Source of the DNA: JALZKA01 sp033856515
GTDB lineage: Bacteria; Actinomycetota; Thermoleophilia; Solirubrobacterales; 70-9
NCBI GenBank assembly: GCA_033856515.1
Contig: JAWVEY010000047.1
Span: 62,001 to 126,000 of the forward strand
DNA length: 64,000 bases
Direction of reading: 5' to 3'
Part shown: piece by piece, positions 16,105-24,108 of the stretch
How positions within the stretch are numbered: the first letter of the stretch is position 1
Layout: each line of letters begins with the position of its first letter
Notes under the pieces: generated by a model
Told to the model about the DNA's origin: nothing
What the model saw: only the letters and a program-made list of their open reading frames with translations
The model's database searches: none
Translations under genes and position numbers: made by a program

Positions 16105-16799
16105 ACTCCCAGGAGAAGGAGGAATATCTCCGCGAGTACGAGGTCCTGAAGAAGAAGGGCAAGCCGTTCTTCCCGTACGCCGTGGCGAAGGACTCGATCA
16201 TGTTCCTCGTCGTCGTCCTGGTCATCGCAGCCATGTCGATCATCCTGGGCGCCGAGCAGGGCCCCAAGGCCGACCCGACGACGACCACCTACACGCCGCG
16301 ACCGGAGTGGTACTTCTTCTTCGTCTTCGAGCTCCTCCGCGTCATCAAGCCCGCTGAGCTGACGCCGCTCGCAACGATCGGCATCCCAACCATCTGCCTG
16401 GTCCTGCTCCTCCTCCTGCCGTTCTACGACCGCAACGCCGAGCGCGATCCGCGCAAGCGCCCGGTCGCCACCTCCATGGGCATCATGGTGATCATCGCGA
16501 TGGCACTCCTCACCTTCCTCGGCGCCGAGGCCGGCCCGCCGACCGAGATCACAATGGAGGCCGCTCCCCAGTACGAGGACGGCAAGGTCGCTGTGGCGGG
16601 GCAGGGCTGTCTGACCTGCCACAAGATCGGCGAGAACGGCGGCACCCTTGGTCCTGAGCTCACTCACATCGGCGCCGAGCTCCCCGCCGCCGGGATCAGA
16701 CGCACGCTGCTCAACCCGTCCGGAATCATGCCTCCGTACACGGAGCTGCCCCCGGAGAAGCTCGACGCAATGGTTGAGTACCTCGCGTCGCTGCGCTGA
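16101..16799 (+). CDS. qcrC: Subunit IV-cytochrome c fusion of the reductase
   Basis: A 232-residue fusion. Residues 1 to about 145 are subunit IV (PetD-like) with the PEWYF quinol-site motif and three membrane helices. The C-terminal 80 residues are a cytochrome c domain with CLTCH for covalent heme and a distal methionine in PSGIMPPY. The GTG start overlaps the cytochrome b6 stop (GTGA). The same fusion exists in Bacillus QcrC. Electrons would leave the Rieske centre directly to this tethered heme c. Confidence 0.92.
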   Translation: MNSQEKEEYLREYEVLKKKGKPFFPYAVAKDSIMFLVVVLVIAAMSIILGAEQGPKADPTTTTYTPRPEWYFFFVFELLRVIKPAELTPLATIGIPTICLVLLLLLPFYDRNAERDPRKRPVATSMGIMVIIAMALLTFLGAEAGPPTEITMEAAPQYEDGKVAVAGQGCLTCHKIGENGGTLGPELTHIGAELPAAGIRRTLLNPSGIMPPYTELPPEKLDAMVEYLASLR

Positions 16800-16813
16800 G
16801 CGGGCGCGTCGCC

Positions 16814-17536
16814 GTGAGTAAGCCCTCTCGTTCCGAGGACGAGTTCTCCTCGCAGGTGCGGGGCATGTTCGACCGGATCGCCGGCGTCTACGACGTCCTC
16901 AACACCCTCATGACGGCGGGCCTCCATCACTCGTGGCGCGAGCGAGCGGCCGACCGCGCCGAGCTCGAACCGGGAGCCGCGGCCCTCGATCTGTGCTGCG
17001 GCACCGGTGACCTGGCGCTCGAGCTTCGCAAGCGCGTCGGCCCCTCCGGGCGCGTCGTGGGCGCCGACTTCTCCGAGCGCATGCTCGAGCTCGCGCAGGA
17101 GAAGGCGACCGAACGCGGCGCCGACGACGTCACCTTCGAGTGGGCGGATGCGATGGAGCTGCCCTATTCCGACGCCTCCTTCGACGCGGTGACCGTCGGC
17201 TTCGGCGTTCGCAACCTCGCCGACATCGGCGAGGGGATCCGCGAGATGACGCGAGTCCTCAAGCCGGGCGGGCGCTGCGTGATCCTGGAGATCACTCAGC
17301 CGCAGAAGCCGCCGCTCTCGACCTTCTTCGGCATCTGGTTCGACCGCATCGTGCCCGTGCTCGGCCGCATCGCGGGCGACCCGGATGCCTACGCGTACCT
17401 GCCGGAGTCCGTCCGCGGTTTCCCGCCGCCCGAGGGGCTCGCCCGCCTGATGGACGAGGGCGGCCTCGCCGAGATCCGCTACACGGTCCTGGCGGGCGGA
17501 ATCATTGCGATCCATTCGGGCGTTCGTCCGGCCTGA
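16814..17536 (+). CDS. menG: Demethylmenaquinone methyltransferase
   Basis: A 240-residue class I methyltransferase of the UbiE/MenG family. Motifs are FDRIAGVYDVLN, the SAM loop LDLCCGTGDLAL, GADFSERML, the family signature VGFGVRNLAD, and YLPESVRGFPPPEGL. It performs the last C-methylation of menaquinone. It starts with GTG 14 bases after the cytochrome reductase operon, linking quinone synthesis to its user. Confidence 0.93.
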   Translation: MSKPSRSEDEFSSQVRGMFDRIAGVYDVLNTLMTAGLHHSWRERAADRAELEPGAAALDLCCGTGDLALELRKRVGPSGRVVGADFSERMLELAQEKATERGADDVTFEWADAMELPYSDASFDAVTVGFGVRNLADIGEGIREMTRVLKPGGRCVILEITQPQKPPLSTFFGIWFDRIVPVLGRIAGDPDAYAYLPESVRGFPPPEGLARLMDEGGLAEIRYTVLAGGIIAIHSGVRPA

Positions 17537-17543
17537 GGTAGCC

Positions 17544-18539
17544 GTGAACCGCTCCGCAGTACCGCCTCCCGTCACCCAGGTGATGGACGAGGCCGAGGCC
17601 TGGCTCCCCGCGCTGATGGCGGCGGTCGAGGAGCGCCTGGGCGAACTGGTCGAGGGCTACGGCGACGCGCTCGGCGGCGACGCGCGAGCGACGCTCAAGG
17701 CCGGCGGCAAGCGCCTGCGCCCGATGCTCGTATTGCTCTGCGCCGGGCCCGAGGCAAGGGCGCCGGCGCTGCGGGGCGCTGCGGCGATCGAGCTCGTCCA
17801 CATGGCGACGCTGGTCCACGACGACGTGCTCGACCAGGCTCCGCTTCGCCGGGGCCTGCCGACGGTGGTGGCCACCTCCGGGCGCGAGCGCGCCACGGCC
17901 GTCGGCGACCTCCTGCTCTCCCGCGCGTTCGCCGAGCTTGGCGAGGGTGGCGGAGAAGGAGGCGAGCGCCAAGTAGAGCTCTTGGCGGGCGCGTCAGTGG
18001 GCCTGGCACTCGGCGAGCTCGCGCAGCGCCACGACGCCTGGGACACCACCACCTCGGCCGAGCGCTACCTCGAGCGCTGCCGCCTCAAGACCGCGCGCCT
18101 CTTCGAGTGCGCGTGTCTGATCGGCCGCGTCTCGGGCTCCGGCGACCCCGCCGCAGAGGCGCTCCGCTCGTTCGGCCAGGAGATCGGGCTCGCCTTCCAA
18201 CTCCTCGACGATGTCCTGGACGTCGCCGGCCCGCCCGAGCGCACCGGCAAGGCGCGCGGGACTGATCTCCTGGATGGCACCGTCACGCTGCCGCTCATCC
18301 TCGCCCGCGATCGCGACCCCGCGCTGGCCGAGCTCGACCTCCGCTCGCTCGACGCCGCGAGCGCGGAGAAGGTATGCGACCGCATCGCCGCGACCGGCGC
18401 CCTTGACGAGGTGCGATCCGACGCCCGCCGACGAGTCGACGAGGGGAAGCGAACCGTCGCGTCTTGCGACGCCCTCTCGGAGACCCAGCGCCGCCTCCTC
18501 TCGCTGGTCGCCGACGGAGTTGTGGAGCGCTACGCCTAG
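17544..18539 (+). CDS. Polyprenyl diphosphate synthase (menaquinone side chain)
   Basis: A 331-residue trans-prenyltransferase. Both aspartate-rich motifs are intact, VHDDVLD (first) and QLLDDVLD (second), with GGKRLRP and GKARGTDLLDG. The GTG at 17544, 7 bases after the menG stop, is preferred to an earlier in-frame start at 17505 that overlaps menG. The location after menG and cytochrome bc genes points to heptaprenyl or octaprenyl diphosphate for menaquinone; chain length cannot be read with confidence. Confidence 0.88.
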   Translation: MNRSAVPPPVTQVMDEAEAWLPALMAAVEERLGELVEGYGDALGGDARATLKAGGKRLRPMLVLLCAGPEARAPALRGAAAIELVHMATLVHDDVLDQAPLRRGLPTVVATSGRERATAVGDLLLSRAFAELGEGGGEGGERQVELLAGASVGLALGELAQRHDAWDTTTSAERYLERCRLKTARLFECACLIGRVSGSGDPAAEALRSFGQEIGLAFQLLDDVLDVAGPPERTGKARGTDLLDGTVTLPLILARDRDPALAELDLRSLDAASAEKVCDRIAATGALDEVRSDARRRVDEGKRTVASCDALSETQRRLLSLVADGVVERYA

Positions 18540-18566
18540 CGCGCGAAAGCGTGACGAAGGCCTAAG

Positions 18567-18636
18567 GGGGACTGTCCCCACGCTTGGGGACAGTCCCCAC
18601 GCGTGAGCTCCGTCCCCACGCGTGAGCTCCGTCCCC
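18567..18636. repeat. Four-unit 19-base palindrome array, GGGGACWGTCCCC class
   Basis: Units begin at 18567, 18586, 18605 and 18624, exactly 19 bases apart. The first two cores are GGGGACTGTCCCC and GGGGACAGTCCCC; the last two are the half-decayed GAGCTCCGTCCCC, identical to each other. Linkers read ACGCTT, ACGCGT, ACGCGT. The array ends directly at the stop codon of the minus-strand gene at 18637. Confidence 0.9.
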
Positions 18637-19044
18637 CTAGAAGTCTTCGGGGACGATGAGGTCGGTCTCGAGCGCCTTCAGGAACCGCTCGACGTCGTTC
18701 TCCATGTTCGCTCGCACGAGCGCCTGGTAGTCCCCCAGGACGGCTTGGGTCGACGCGTCAAGCGCGTCGTCGAAGCGGTCGGCAATCTCTTGTGAGAAGA
18801 CGCCCTGATCGCGCCATTCGCACTCGGGGCAGCGAAGGCTGATACTCCACCCGTGCCGGCCGGCCGGCTCCCAGTCCACAGGGTAAACGAGGTCGCGGTC
18901 ACAGCACGGGCAGAGCGTCAGGTCCTGAGGAGGTAGAGGAAGGAGGGGCGACCGTCCGTGGTCGCGCGACCGGAGCCCGGGCTCTCGCCCGGGAGAGAGG
19001 CGTGCCTTCGCACGACCGGCCGCTGGTGTTTGTCCCTCCGACAT
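18637..19044 (-). CDS. Zinc-ribbon hypothetical protein, 135 residues
   Basis: A basic, low-complexity N-terminus of about 40 residues is followed by a likely four-cysteine zinc site (LCPCCDRDL and RCPECEWRD, about 30 residues apart) and an acidic helical C-terminus (FDDALDASTQAVLGDYQALVRANM). I recognise no named family. The N-terminal part may be spurious, since no clear internal start fits better. A 19-base repeat array abuts the stop codon. Confidence 0.65.
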   Translation of the reverse strand: MSEGQTPAAGRAKARLSPGREPGLRSRDHGRSPLLPLPPQDLTLCPCCDRDLVYPVDWEPAGRHGWSISLRCPECEWRDQGVFSQEIADRFDDALDASTQAVLGDYQALVRANMENDVERFLKALETDLIVPEDF

Positions 19045-19117
19045 CCTCGCCCCGTTATCGGCTGACGCGACATCAGGCTTTAGAGCTGCCGGGCCAGGTC
19101 ATACACTGCGCCGCCCA

Positions 19118-19699
19118 ATGGTCCTCTCCGACCGGCAAATCAAGGAAGCGCTCGAAGACGGCAGCGTCATCATCGAGCCGCTCGCCGACAGCGCGATTCA
19201 GCCGTCATCGGTCGATCTCCACACCGATCGCTACTTCCGCGTCTTCCGCAACGACCACACCCCGTATATCGACCCGAAGGCCGCCCAAGAGGACCTGACC
19301 GAGCTGGTCGAGGTCGCCGAAGGCGAGGCCTTCATCCTCCACCCGGGCGAGTTCGTCCTGGGCTCGACCCTCGAGCGCGTGGCGCTGGGCAACGACCTGG
19401 TCGCGCGCCTGGAAGGCAAGAGCTCGCTTGGTCGCCTCGGCCTGCTCATCCACTCGACCGCCGGCTTCGTCGACGCAGGTTGGGACGGGCACTTGACGCT
19501 CGAGCTCTCGAACGTTGCCAACCTGCCGATCGCCATCTACCCCGGCATGAAGATCGGGCAGATCTCCTTCCTTCAGATGAGCTCCGAGGCCGAGCACCCC
19601 TACGGCTCGGACGCGACCGGCTCCAAGTACAAGGGCCAGCAAGGCCCGACTCCCTCGCGCTACTACCTGAACTTCCCGGAGTCCGAGCGCAAGGGCTGA
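19118..19699 (+). CDS. dcd: dCTP deaminase, probably bifunctional dCTP deaminase/dUTPase
   Basis: A 193-residue trimeric enzyme of the Dcd family. Visible motifs are QPSSVDLHTDRYFRVF, the nucleotide loop EGKSSLGRLGLLIHSTAGFVDAG, catalytic Glu in LTLELSN, and the C-terminal lid SKYKGQQGPTPSRYYL. The HSTAGFVDAGWDG segment and lid closely follow the mycobacterial bifunctional enzyme, which converts dCTP to dUMP without releasing dUTP; bifunctionality is inferred from that resemblance. Confidence 0.92.
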   Translation: MVLSDRQIKEALEDGSVIIEPLADSAIQPSSVDLHTDRYFRVFRNDHTPYIDPKAAQEDLTELVEVAEGEAFILHPGEFVLGSTLERVALGNDLVARLEGKSSLGRLGLLIHSTAGFVDAGWDGHLTLELSNVANLPIAIYPGMKIGQISFLQMSSEAEHPYGSDATGSKYKGQQGPTPSRYYLNFPESERKG

Positions 19700-19816
19700 T
19701 TGCACGCGAGTGCAGGGTTAATCGCGGTATACGCGACTAACTCTGCCGTCGCAGGGTCTTTCCCGCGCTTTCGTCCGTTGATCCGGTAGCCGCCCCGGTG
19801 GCGTACCCTTTGTGAC

Positions 19817-20092
19817 ATGCCGAACATCGGACCACTCGAACTGGCAATCGTTCTCGTCATCGCCCTGGTGATCTTCGGGCCCAAGCGCCTACCTGACCTC
19901 GGCCGTTCGCTGGGCTCCGGGATGCGCGAGTTCAAGGACTCGATCACGGGCAAGGACGACGAAGAGAAGCAGCTCGAGGAGACGAAGGCCAAGCTCACCG
20001 AGGAGTCGCCCGCGACGACCGCAGAGGTCGACGAGGAGACACCCGGTGACGAGCGCGTCGAGGCCGATGTCGTGAGCGAGCCTCGCTCCTGA
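19817..20092 (+). CDS. tatA: Sec-independent translocase subunit TatA
   Basis: A 91-residue protein with the short N-terminal helix ELAIVLVIALVIFGPKRLPDLGRSLG, the FGPKRLP hinge and amphipathic helix, and a long acidic C-terminal tail. It forms the protein-conducting assembly of the Tat pathway with TatC, encoded 43 bases downstream. TACCCT (19804-19809) ends exactly 7 bases before the ATG, indicating a leaderless mRNA. Confidence 0.94.
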   Translation: MPNIGPLELAIVLVIALVIFGPKRLPDLGRSLGSGMREFKDSITGKDDEEKQLEETKAKLTEESPATTAEVDEETPGDERVEADVVSEPRS

Positions 20093-20135
20093 CACTCCCT
20101 TGACCGTGCCGACTCGCGTACCCGAGGGCTGACCC

Positions 20136-20924
20136 GTGGCCAAGACTCCCAAGCGGATCAAGCCCGCCGAGTTCGACGACCGCATGACGCTCGTCGAGCA
20201 CCTCGATGAGCTTCGCTCGCGGATCATCTTCAGCGGCGTCTTCCTGGTCGTGGCGATCGGCGTCTGCTTCTTCTTCGAGGACACGCTCCTCGAAATCGCG
20301 AACGAACCGCTCCCCGCCGGTTTCGAACCGATCACGCTGAGCCCGCAGGAGCCTTTCTTCACCACGGTGAAGCTCTCGTTCTACGCCGGCATCCTGATCT
20401 CGCTGCCGATCCTCCTGTACCAGGCCTATGCGTTCATCCTGCCTGCGTTCGCGCCGGGTGAGCGAAAGCTGATCCTGCCGTTCCTCCTGACGGTGCCGGT
20501 CCTGTTCGTCGGCGGCGCCGTCTTCGCCTACTTCGTGGTCATGCCCGCCGCGCTCAACTTCCTTTTGGGCTTCAACGGCGACTCGTTCAACATCGAGGTA
20601 CGGGCCTCCGAGTACTACAGCTTCTTCATCCTGACGTTGATCGCCGTCGGGTTCCTCTTCCAGATCCCCGTGGCCGTTCTCGCCGTTTGCAGGCTCGGCA
20701 TCACAACGCCGGAAACGCTGGCCGCGAACCGCCGCTACGCGATCTTGATCATCGCCGTCGCCGCGATGCTCCTGCCCGGCACGGACCCGGTCACGATGAT
20801 CCTCTCGATGGCCCCCCTTTACATCCTGTTCGAGCTCTCGCTCATCATGGCCCGCCGATTCGGCCGCCCGCCCGAAGGGCTGGACGAGGATTCCAGCGAC
20901 GACGAAGAGTCAGACGACGGCTGA
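20136..20924 (+). CDS. tatC: Sec-independent translocase subunit TatC
   Basis: A 262-residue six-helix membrane protein. The N-terminal signature MTLVEHLDELRSRI and the conserved LSPQEPFFTTVKLSFYAG periplasmic loop are present, as is the C-terminal LLPGTDPVTMILSMAPLYILFE. TatC recognises twin-arginine signals such as that of the Rieske protein encoded nearby. GTG start; acidic tail at the C-terminus. Confidence 0.94.
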   Translation: MAKTPKRIKPAEFDDRMTLVEHLDELRSRIIFSGVFLVVAIGVCFFFEDTLLEIANEPLPAGFEPITLSPQEPFFTTVKLSFYAGILISLPILLYQAYAFILPAFAPGERKLILPFLLTVPVLFVGGAVFAYFVVMPAALNFLLGFNGDSFNIEVRASEYYSFFILTLIAVGFLFQIPVAVLAVCRLGITTPETLAANRRYAILIIAVAAMLLPGTDPVTMILSMAPLYILFELSLIMARRFGRPPEGLDEDSSDDEESDDG

Positions 20925-20955
20925 TCGCCGCCCTCAACCTTCTACGCTGACGCCA

Positions 20956-21717
20956 ATGCTTTTCGACCTCCAGAGCCCTGGGCGGAAGACCGCCGTGCGG
21001 ATCGTCTTCGGCTTCTTGGCGTTCATCTTCTTCGTCGGTTTCGTCGGGTTCGGCGTCGGGACGAGCGGCGGCGGCGGGATCTTCGACTCGATCTCCGGCG
21101 GCGGCGGCTCGACCGATGAGGCGCTCGAGCAGCAGATCGAGGACGCGCAGGCGAAGGTCGACGCAGCGCCGGATGACCCCGAGCCGCTCGTGGGCCTGAT
21201 CGTCCTGCGTGCCCAGTCGGGTGACCGCCAGCTCCAGCTTGACGAGGCGACCCAGCAGCCTGTCGCGCTCTCCGAGGACTCCCGCCAGGAGTACGAGGAG
21301 GCGATCTCGCTATGGCAGGACTACCTCGACGCGGACCCGAAGAAGATCAACGCCGCGGCCGCCGGCGCGGTCGTGCAGTCCTACCGCTTCCTCGGGGACA
21401 CCAAGGGTGCGATCGAAGCTCAGCAGGCCTTCGCCAAGTCCGATCCGAGCGCCCCCAACTACGGCGCGCTGGCGCAGCTCCTCTACTTCGACCTCCAGAT
21501 CGAGGCAGCGGACGAGGCGCGCGACCAGGCCCTCGCCGAGGCGAGCGCCGACACGAAGAAGCTCATCAGCAAGCAGCTCGCGCAGATCCGAAAGCAGGCG
21601 GTCAAGGCCGAGAAGGAGCAGAAGAAGCAGCCCGACTCGGCTACCGGAGAGAGCCCCGAGCTGTCCGACCCGTTCGGCGGGCTCAGCCCCGGCGATCCGG
21701 CCGCTCAGGCTCCCTGA
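20956..21717 (+). CDS. Membrane-anchored TPR-like protein
   Basis: A 253-residue protein with one N-terminal helix (VRIVFGFLAFIFFVGFVGFGVG, residues 15-36), a Gly/Ser linker, then a helical extracytoplasmic region with TPR-like pairs (EEAISLWQDYLDADPKKINAAAAG, YRFLGDTKGAIEAQQAFAKSDPS). The C-terminus is Lys- and Gln-rich. TACGCT (20943-20948) ends 7 bases before the ATG. It follows tatC, but a functional link is not established. Confidence 0.7.
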   Translation: MLFDLQSPGRKTAVRIVFGFLAFIFFVGFVGFGVGTSGGGGIFDSISGGGGSTDEALEQQIEDAQAKVDAAPDDPEPLVGLIVLRAQSGDRQLQLDEATQQPVALSEDSRQEYEEAISLWQDYLDADPKKINAAAAGAVVQSYRFLGDTKGAIEAQQAFAKSDPSAPNYGALAQLLYFDLQIEAADEARDQALAEASADTKKLISKQLAQIRKQAVKAEKEQKKQPDSATGESPELSDPFGGLSPGDPAAQAP

Positions 21718-21742
21718 CCCTCGCTACGATCGAAGGCTCCCC

Positions 21743-21815
21743 GGGCCGTTAGCTCAGCTGGTAGAGCAGGAGACTCTTAATCTCAAGGTCAGAGGTTCGA
21801 TCCCTCTACGGCCCA
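21743..21815 (+). tRNA. tRNA-Lys (anticodon CTT)
   Basis: A 73-base cloverleaf: acceptor GGGCCGT pairs with ACGGCCC, D-arm GCTCAGCTGGTAGAGC, anticodon loop CTCTTAA, T-loop TTCGATC. The discriminator is A and CCA is not encoded. The anticodon stem has one terminal G-A mismatch. TACGAT at 21726-21731 is a plausible -10 box, and a GGTGCC-class palindrome follows 6 bases after the gene. Confidence 0.95.
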
Positions 21816-21820
21816 CTCGT

Positions 21821-21845
21821 GGTGCAAGGCACGGTGCCTGGCACC
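21821..21845. repeat. Inverted pair of palindromes, GGTGCC class
   Basis: GGTGCAAGGCAC followed by GGTGCCTGGCACC; one base departs from the copies at 1982 and 2818. It sits between tRNA-Lys and the converging sulfotransferase gene. Confidence 0.85.
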
Positions 21846-21851
21846 GGAGCG

Positions 21852-22742
21852 CTACGCCGGGTCTGGGACGGCGGGCACCAGGTCGAATTGGGTGCCGAGG
21901 CGCAGCTCTGAGAAGCGCCGCGTCCAGTCGTCGTTGATCCCGTCCGACTGCTTTTTCATCTTCGGCTCCAGCTCGAGGTCCTCAGGCGCGTCCAGATTGA
22001 GCCGGGCAAGCAGGTGGAGAGTGCTCTCGACGTAGTCGGAGGCGAAGTTCTCGTACAGGACGAGCGTCGGCTTGATCTGGGTGTGCTCGAAGAAGGCGTC
22101 CCACGCTGCCTCGTCTCGCATCACCTGATCCAGCAGGTGCGCGATCGCGCGGTAGTGGAAGCGTAGGTTCGGCCGGTGCTGCTCGATAAAGCTCTGATAC
22201 GGCGGCGACCCGTTGTCCGACTGGCCTTCGTCCTGGCGCCACGTGGCCGTCTGCACGGCCTTCCACAGCGAGACGGCCTGGCGCACCTTGTTCGCCCGCA
22301 CCACGCGCACGAACTGGAGATCCGGAAGGACCGCGGGCAAGAGCTCCGCGAGCGGTAGGTCGCGGTATTCGGGCACGTTGCGAAGCAGGGCGACGAAGTC
22401 GCCGAAGTACCCCCACATGAGCTTGGCGCCAAAGACGCCGTTGGGCGTGGAGCCGGCCTCCTTGGCCCAGTCCAGGTAGCGGTCGTAGGCGGTCCGGCTC
22501 CAAAGGGGAGAGCGCTGCTCCTGGTCGCGTCCCACCCCGCGCTGTCCCAGGTGGTCGAAGATCGATTGGTCGTCAACACCGACGAAGTACTCCTCGGGGC
22601 CGCGCGGGCGCCCCGAATGGAGCAACGCCTCGAAGTACTCCTCTGGCTTCCCGGCCACGCCCGTTTCGCCCAGCGCCTTGCACACGAGCGTGCTGCCGCT
22701 GCGTGGCGTTGCGCAGACGAGATAGGAGTGTTCCGGAGTCAT
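21852..22742 (-). CDS. Stf0-like sulfotransferase
   Basis: A 296-residue PAPS-dependent sulfotransferase. The 5'-phosphosulfate loop reads CATPRSGSTLVCKAL (residues 9-23), and a 3'-phosphate region lies around VRVVRANKVRQAVSLWKAV. The family includes mycobacterial Stf0, which sulfates trehalose. The ATG at 22742 overlaps the stop of the sulfatase gene (ATGA), so the two are translationally coupled. The acceptor is unknown. Confidence 0.88.
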   Translation of the reverse strand: MTPEHSYLVCATPRSGSTLVCKALGETGVAGKPEEYFEALLHSGRPRGPEEYFVGVDDQSIFDHLGQRGVGRDQEQRSPLWSRTAYDRYLDWAKEAGSTPNGVFGAKLMWGYFGDFVALLRNVPEYRDLPLAELLPAVLPDLQFVRVVRANKVRQAVSLWKAVQTATWRQDEGQSDNGSPPYQSFIEQHRPNLRFHYRAIAHLLDQVMRDEAAWDAFFEHTQIKPTLVLYENFASDYVESTLHLLARLNLDAPEDLELEPKMKKQSDGINDDWTRRFSELRLGTQFDLVPAVPDPA

Positions 22743-24070
22743 GTGCCCTCGAGCACTCCTTCGCCGTTGACCAGCACGCCTGGAACCGCGCTCGGCGAGA
22801 TGTCCGTCTGAGCGCTTACGACCGCTCCTGGCGGCGGGTCGATCGGGCCGAGCCGGATGGGGTCGTCGGTTTCTTCGAGCCACGAGTCGAGTTGCCCCCG
22901 GAGCTCGTCAAGGGTGGCAGCGTTCGCCGGATCCTCCGCAACGTTTCGAGACTCGGTGGGATCGAAAAGAAGGTCATAGAGCTGCTCCTTCGGGATCACC
23001 TGGTCGCCCCAGCCGTTCTCGACCCAGATGTCCTTGGTCGCGGAGTCGTCGCAGTTCGCGAGGACGGGGTGTGGGTAGTCGTGGAACTGGCGGATGTACT
23101 TCCAGCGCTTCGTGCGGACAGCGCGCTGGGGCTGATACGCGGCATGGAACGTCATCTCAGTGAAGATCTCGTCGTGGATCGCCTCCACATCGCCTTGGAC
23201 CAGTGGAAGGAGCGATTCCCCCTCGAGGAAGTCCGGCCTGGGAACGCCGGTGATTTCGCACAGCGTCGGGTAGACGTCTAGGTGGCTCACCATCGAGTCG
23301 ATGACCTTCCCGCCCGCAAAGCCGTTGGGCCCGCGCATGATCAGCATCACTCCCGTCCCCCGGTCGAAGAGCGTTGCCTTCGCGTTCGGGAAGGCCAGGC
23401 CGTGATCCGTGGTGCACACGATCAGGGTCCGGTCGGCGAGTCCCGCTCGATGGAGGGCGTTGAGGACCGCGCCGATGCCCTGGTCGAGCGAGCGGGCACT
23501 CGCCTTGAAAGCCGCAACGTCGTCGCGTGTCAGCGGCGTATCGGGCAGGCCCTGGGGCGGCTGGGAATAGAGCGTGTCGCGAACGGAGGTGGGAGCGGCG
23601 AAGCTCCTGTGGGTCTCGAAGAACCCGACCGAGATGAAGAAGGGCTCGGGTGCCTTGTTGATCGCCTCGGTCGCAGCGGGCACGACGTTCTCCGCGTGGT
23701 TCGAGTCCACGTCGAAGATGACGTCGTAGCCAATCGACGCTGGGTCGGCCGCGACGTGTTGCTCGCCGATGAGCGATGAGTGGTAGCCCGCGGGGCGGAG
23801 CGCGTGGATCCAGTGCTCGCCGTTGTCGTTGAGCGACCAGCCGCGATGGGCGAGGCCCAGCATCCCGTTCTGGTGGCAGTACTGACCCGTGAGAAGCGAG
23901 GCCCGGCTACCCGAACAGGTGGGTGCTGCGCAGAACGCCTCTCTGAACAGGACGCCCTGGTCGGCGAGGAGCTGGATATTCGGCGTGGGGATGCCATGCC
24001 CGTAGGGCTGCACGTAGCGGCCCGTGTCGTGCGAGTGGATATAGACGATGTTCGGAGGGGCATCTGCCAT
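22739..24070 (-). CDS. Type I sulfatase (heparan N-sulfatase-like)
   Basis: A 443-residue alkaline-phosphatase-superfamily sulfatase. Cys52 in TCSGSRASLLTG is the predicted formylglycine residue; the canonical CxPSR reads CSGSR here, with Gly in place of Pro. Metal ligands appear in HSHDTGR near residue 14 and CTTDHGLAF. No signal peptide is obvious, so it may be cytoplasmic or need another export route. It is coupled by ATGA to a sulfotransferase gene, an unusual pairing of sulfate removal and transfer. An upstream in-frame extension is rejected as the ATG at 24070 fits the family. Confidence 0.85.
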   Translation of the reverse strand: MADAPPNIVYIHSHDTGRYVQPYGHGIPTPNIQLLADQGVLFREAFCAAPTCSGSRASLLTGQYCHQNGMLGLAHRGWSLNDNGEHWIHALRPAGYHSSLIGEQHVAADPASIGYDVIFDVDSNHAENVVPAATEAINKAPEPFFISVGFFETHRSFAAPTSVRDTLYSQPPQGLPDTPLTRDDVAAFKASARSLDQGIGAVLNALHRAGLADRTLIVCTTDHGLAFPNAKATLFDRGTGVMLIMRGPNGFAGGKVIDSMVSHLDVYPTLCEITGVPRPDFLEGESLLPLVQGDVEAIHDEIFTEMTFHAAYQPQRAVRTKRWKYIRQFHDYPHPVLANCDDSATKDIWVENGWGDQVIPKEQLYDLLFDPTESRNVAEDPANAATLDELRGQLDSWLEETDDPIRLGPIDPPPGAVVSAQTDISPSAVPGVLVNGEGVLEGT

Positions 24071-24108
24071 TCTCGACCAGAATAGTCGAGAACGTTCCCC
24101 GTGAGCGT

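Noticed and set aside
22743..22883. Extended start of the Stf0-like gene to 22883
   Set aside because: The extra 47 residues are Arg-rich and lie opposite and within the sulfatase coding end; the ATG at 22742 overlaps the sulfatase stop as expected for coupling.
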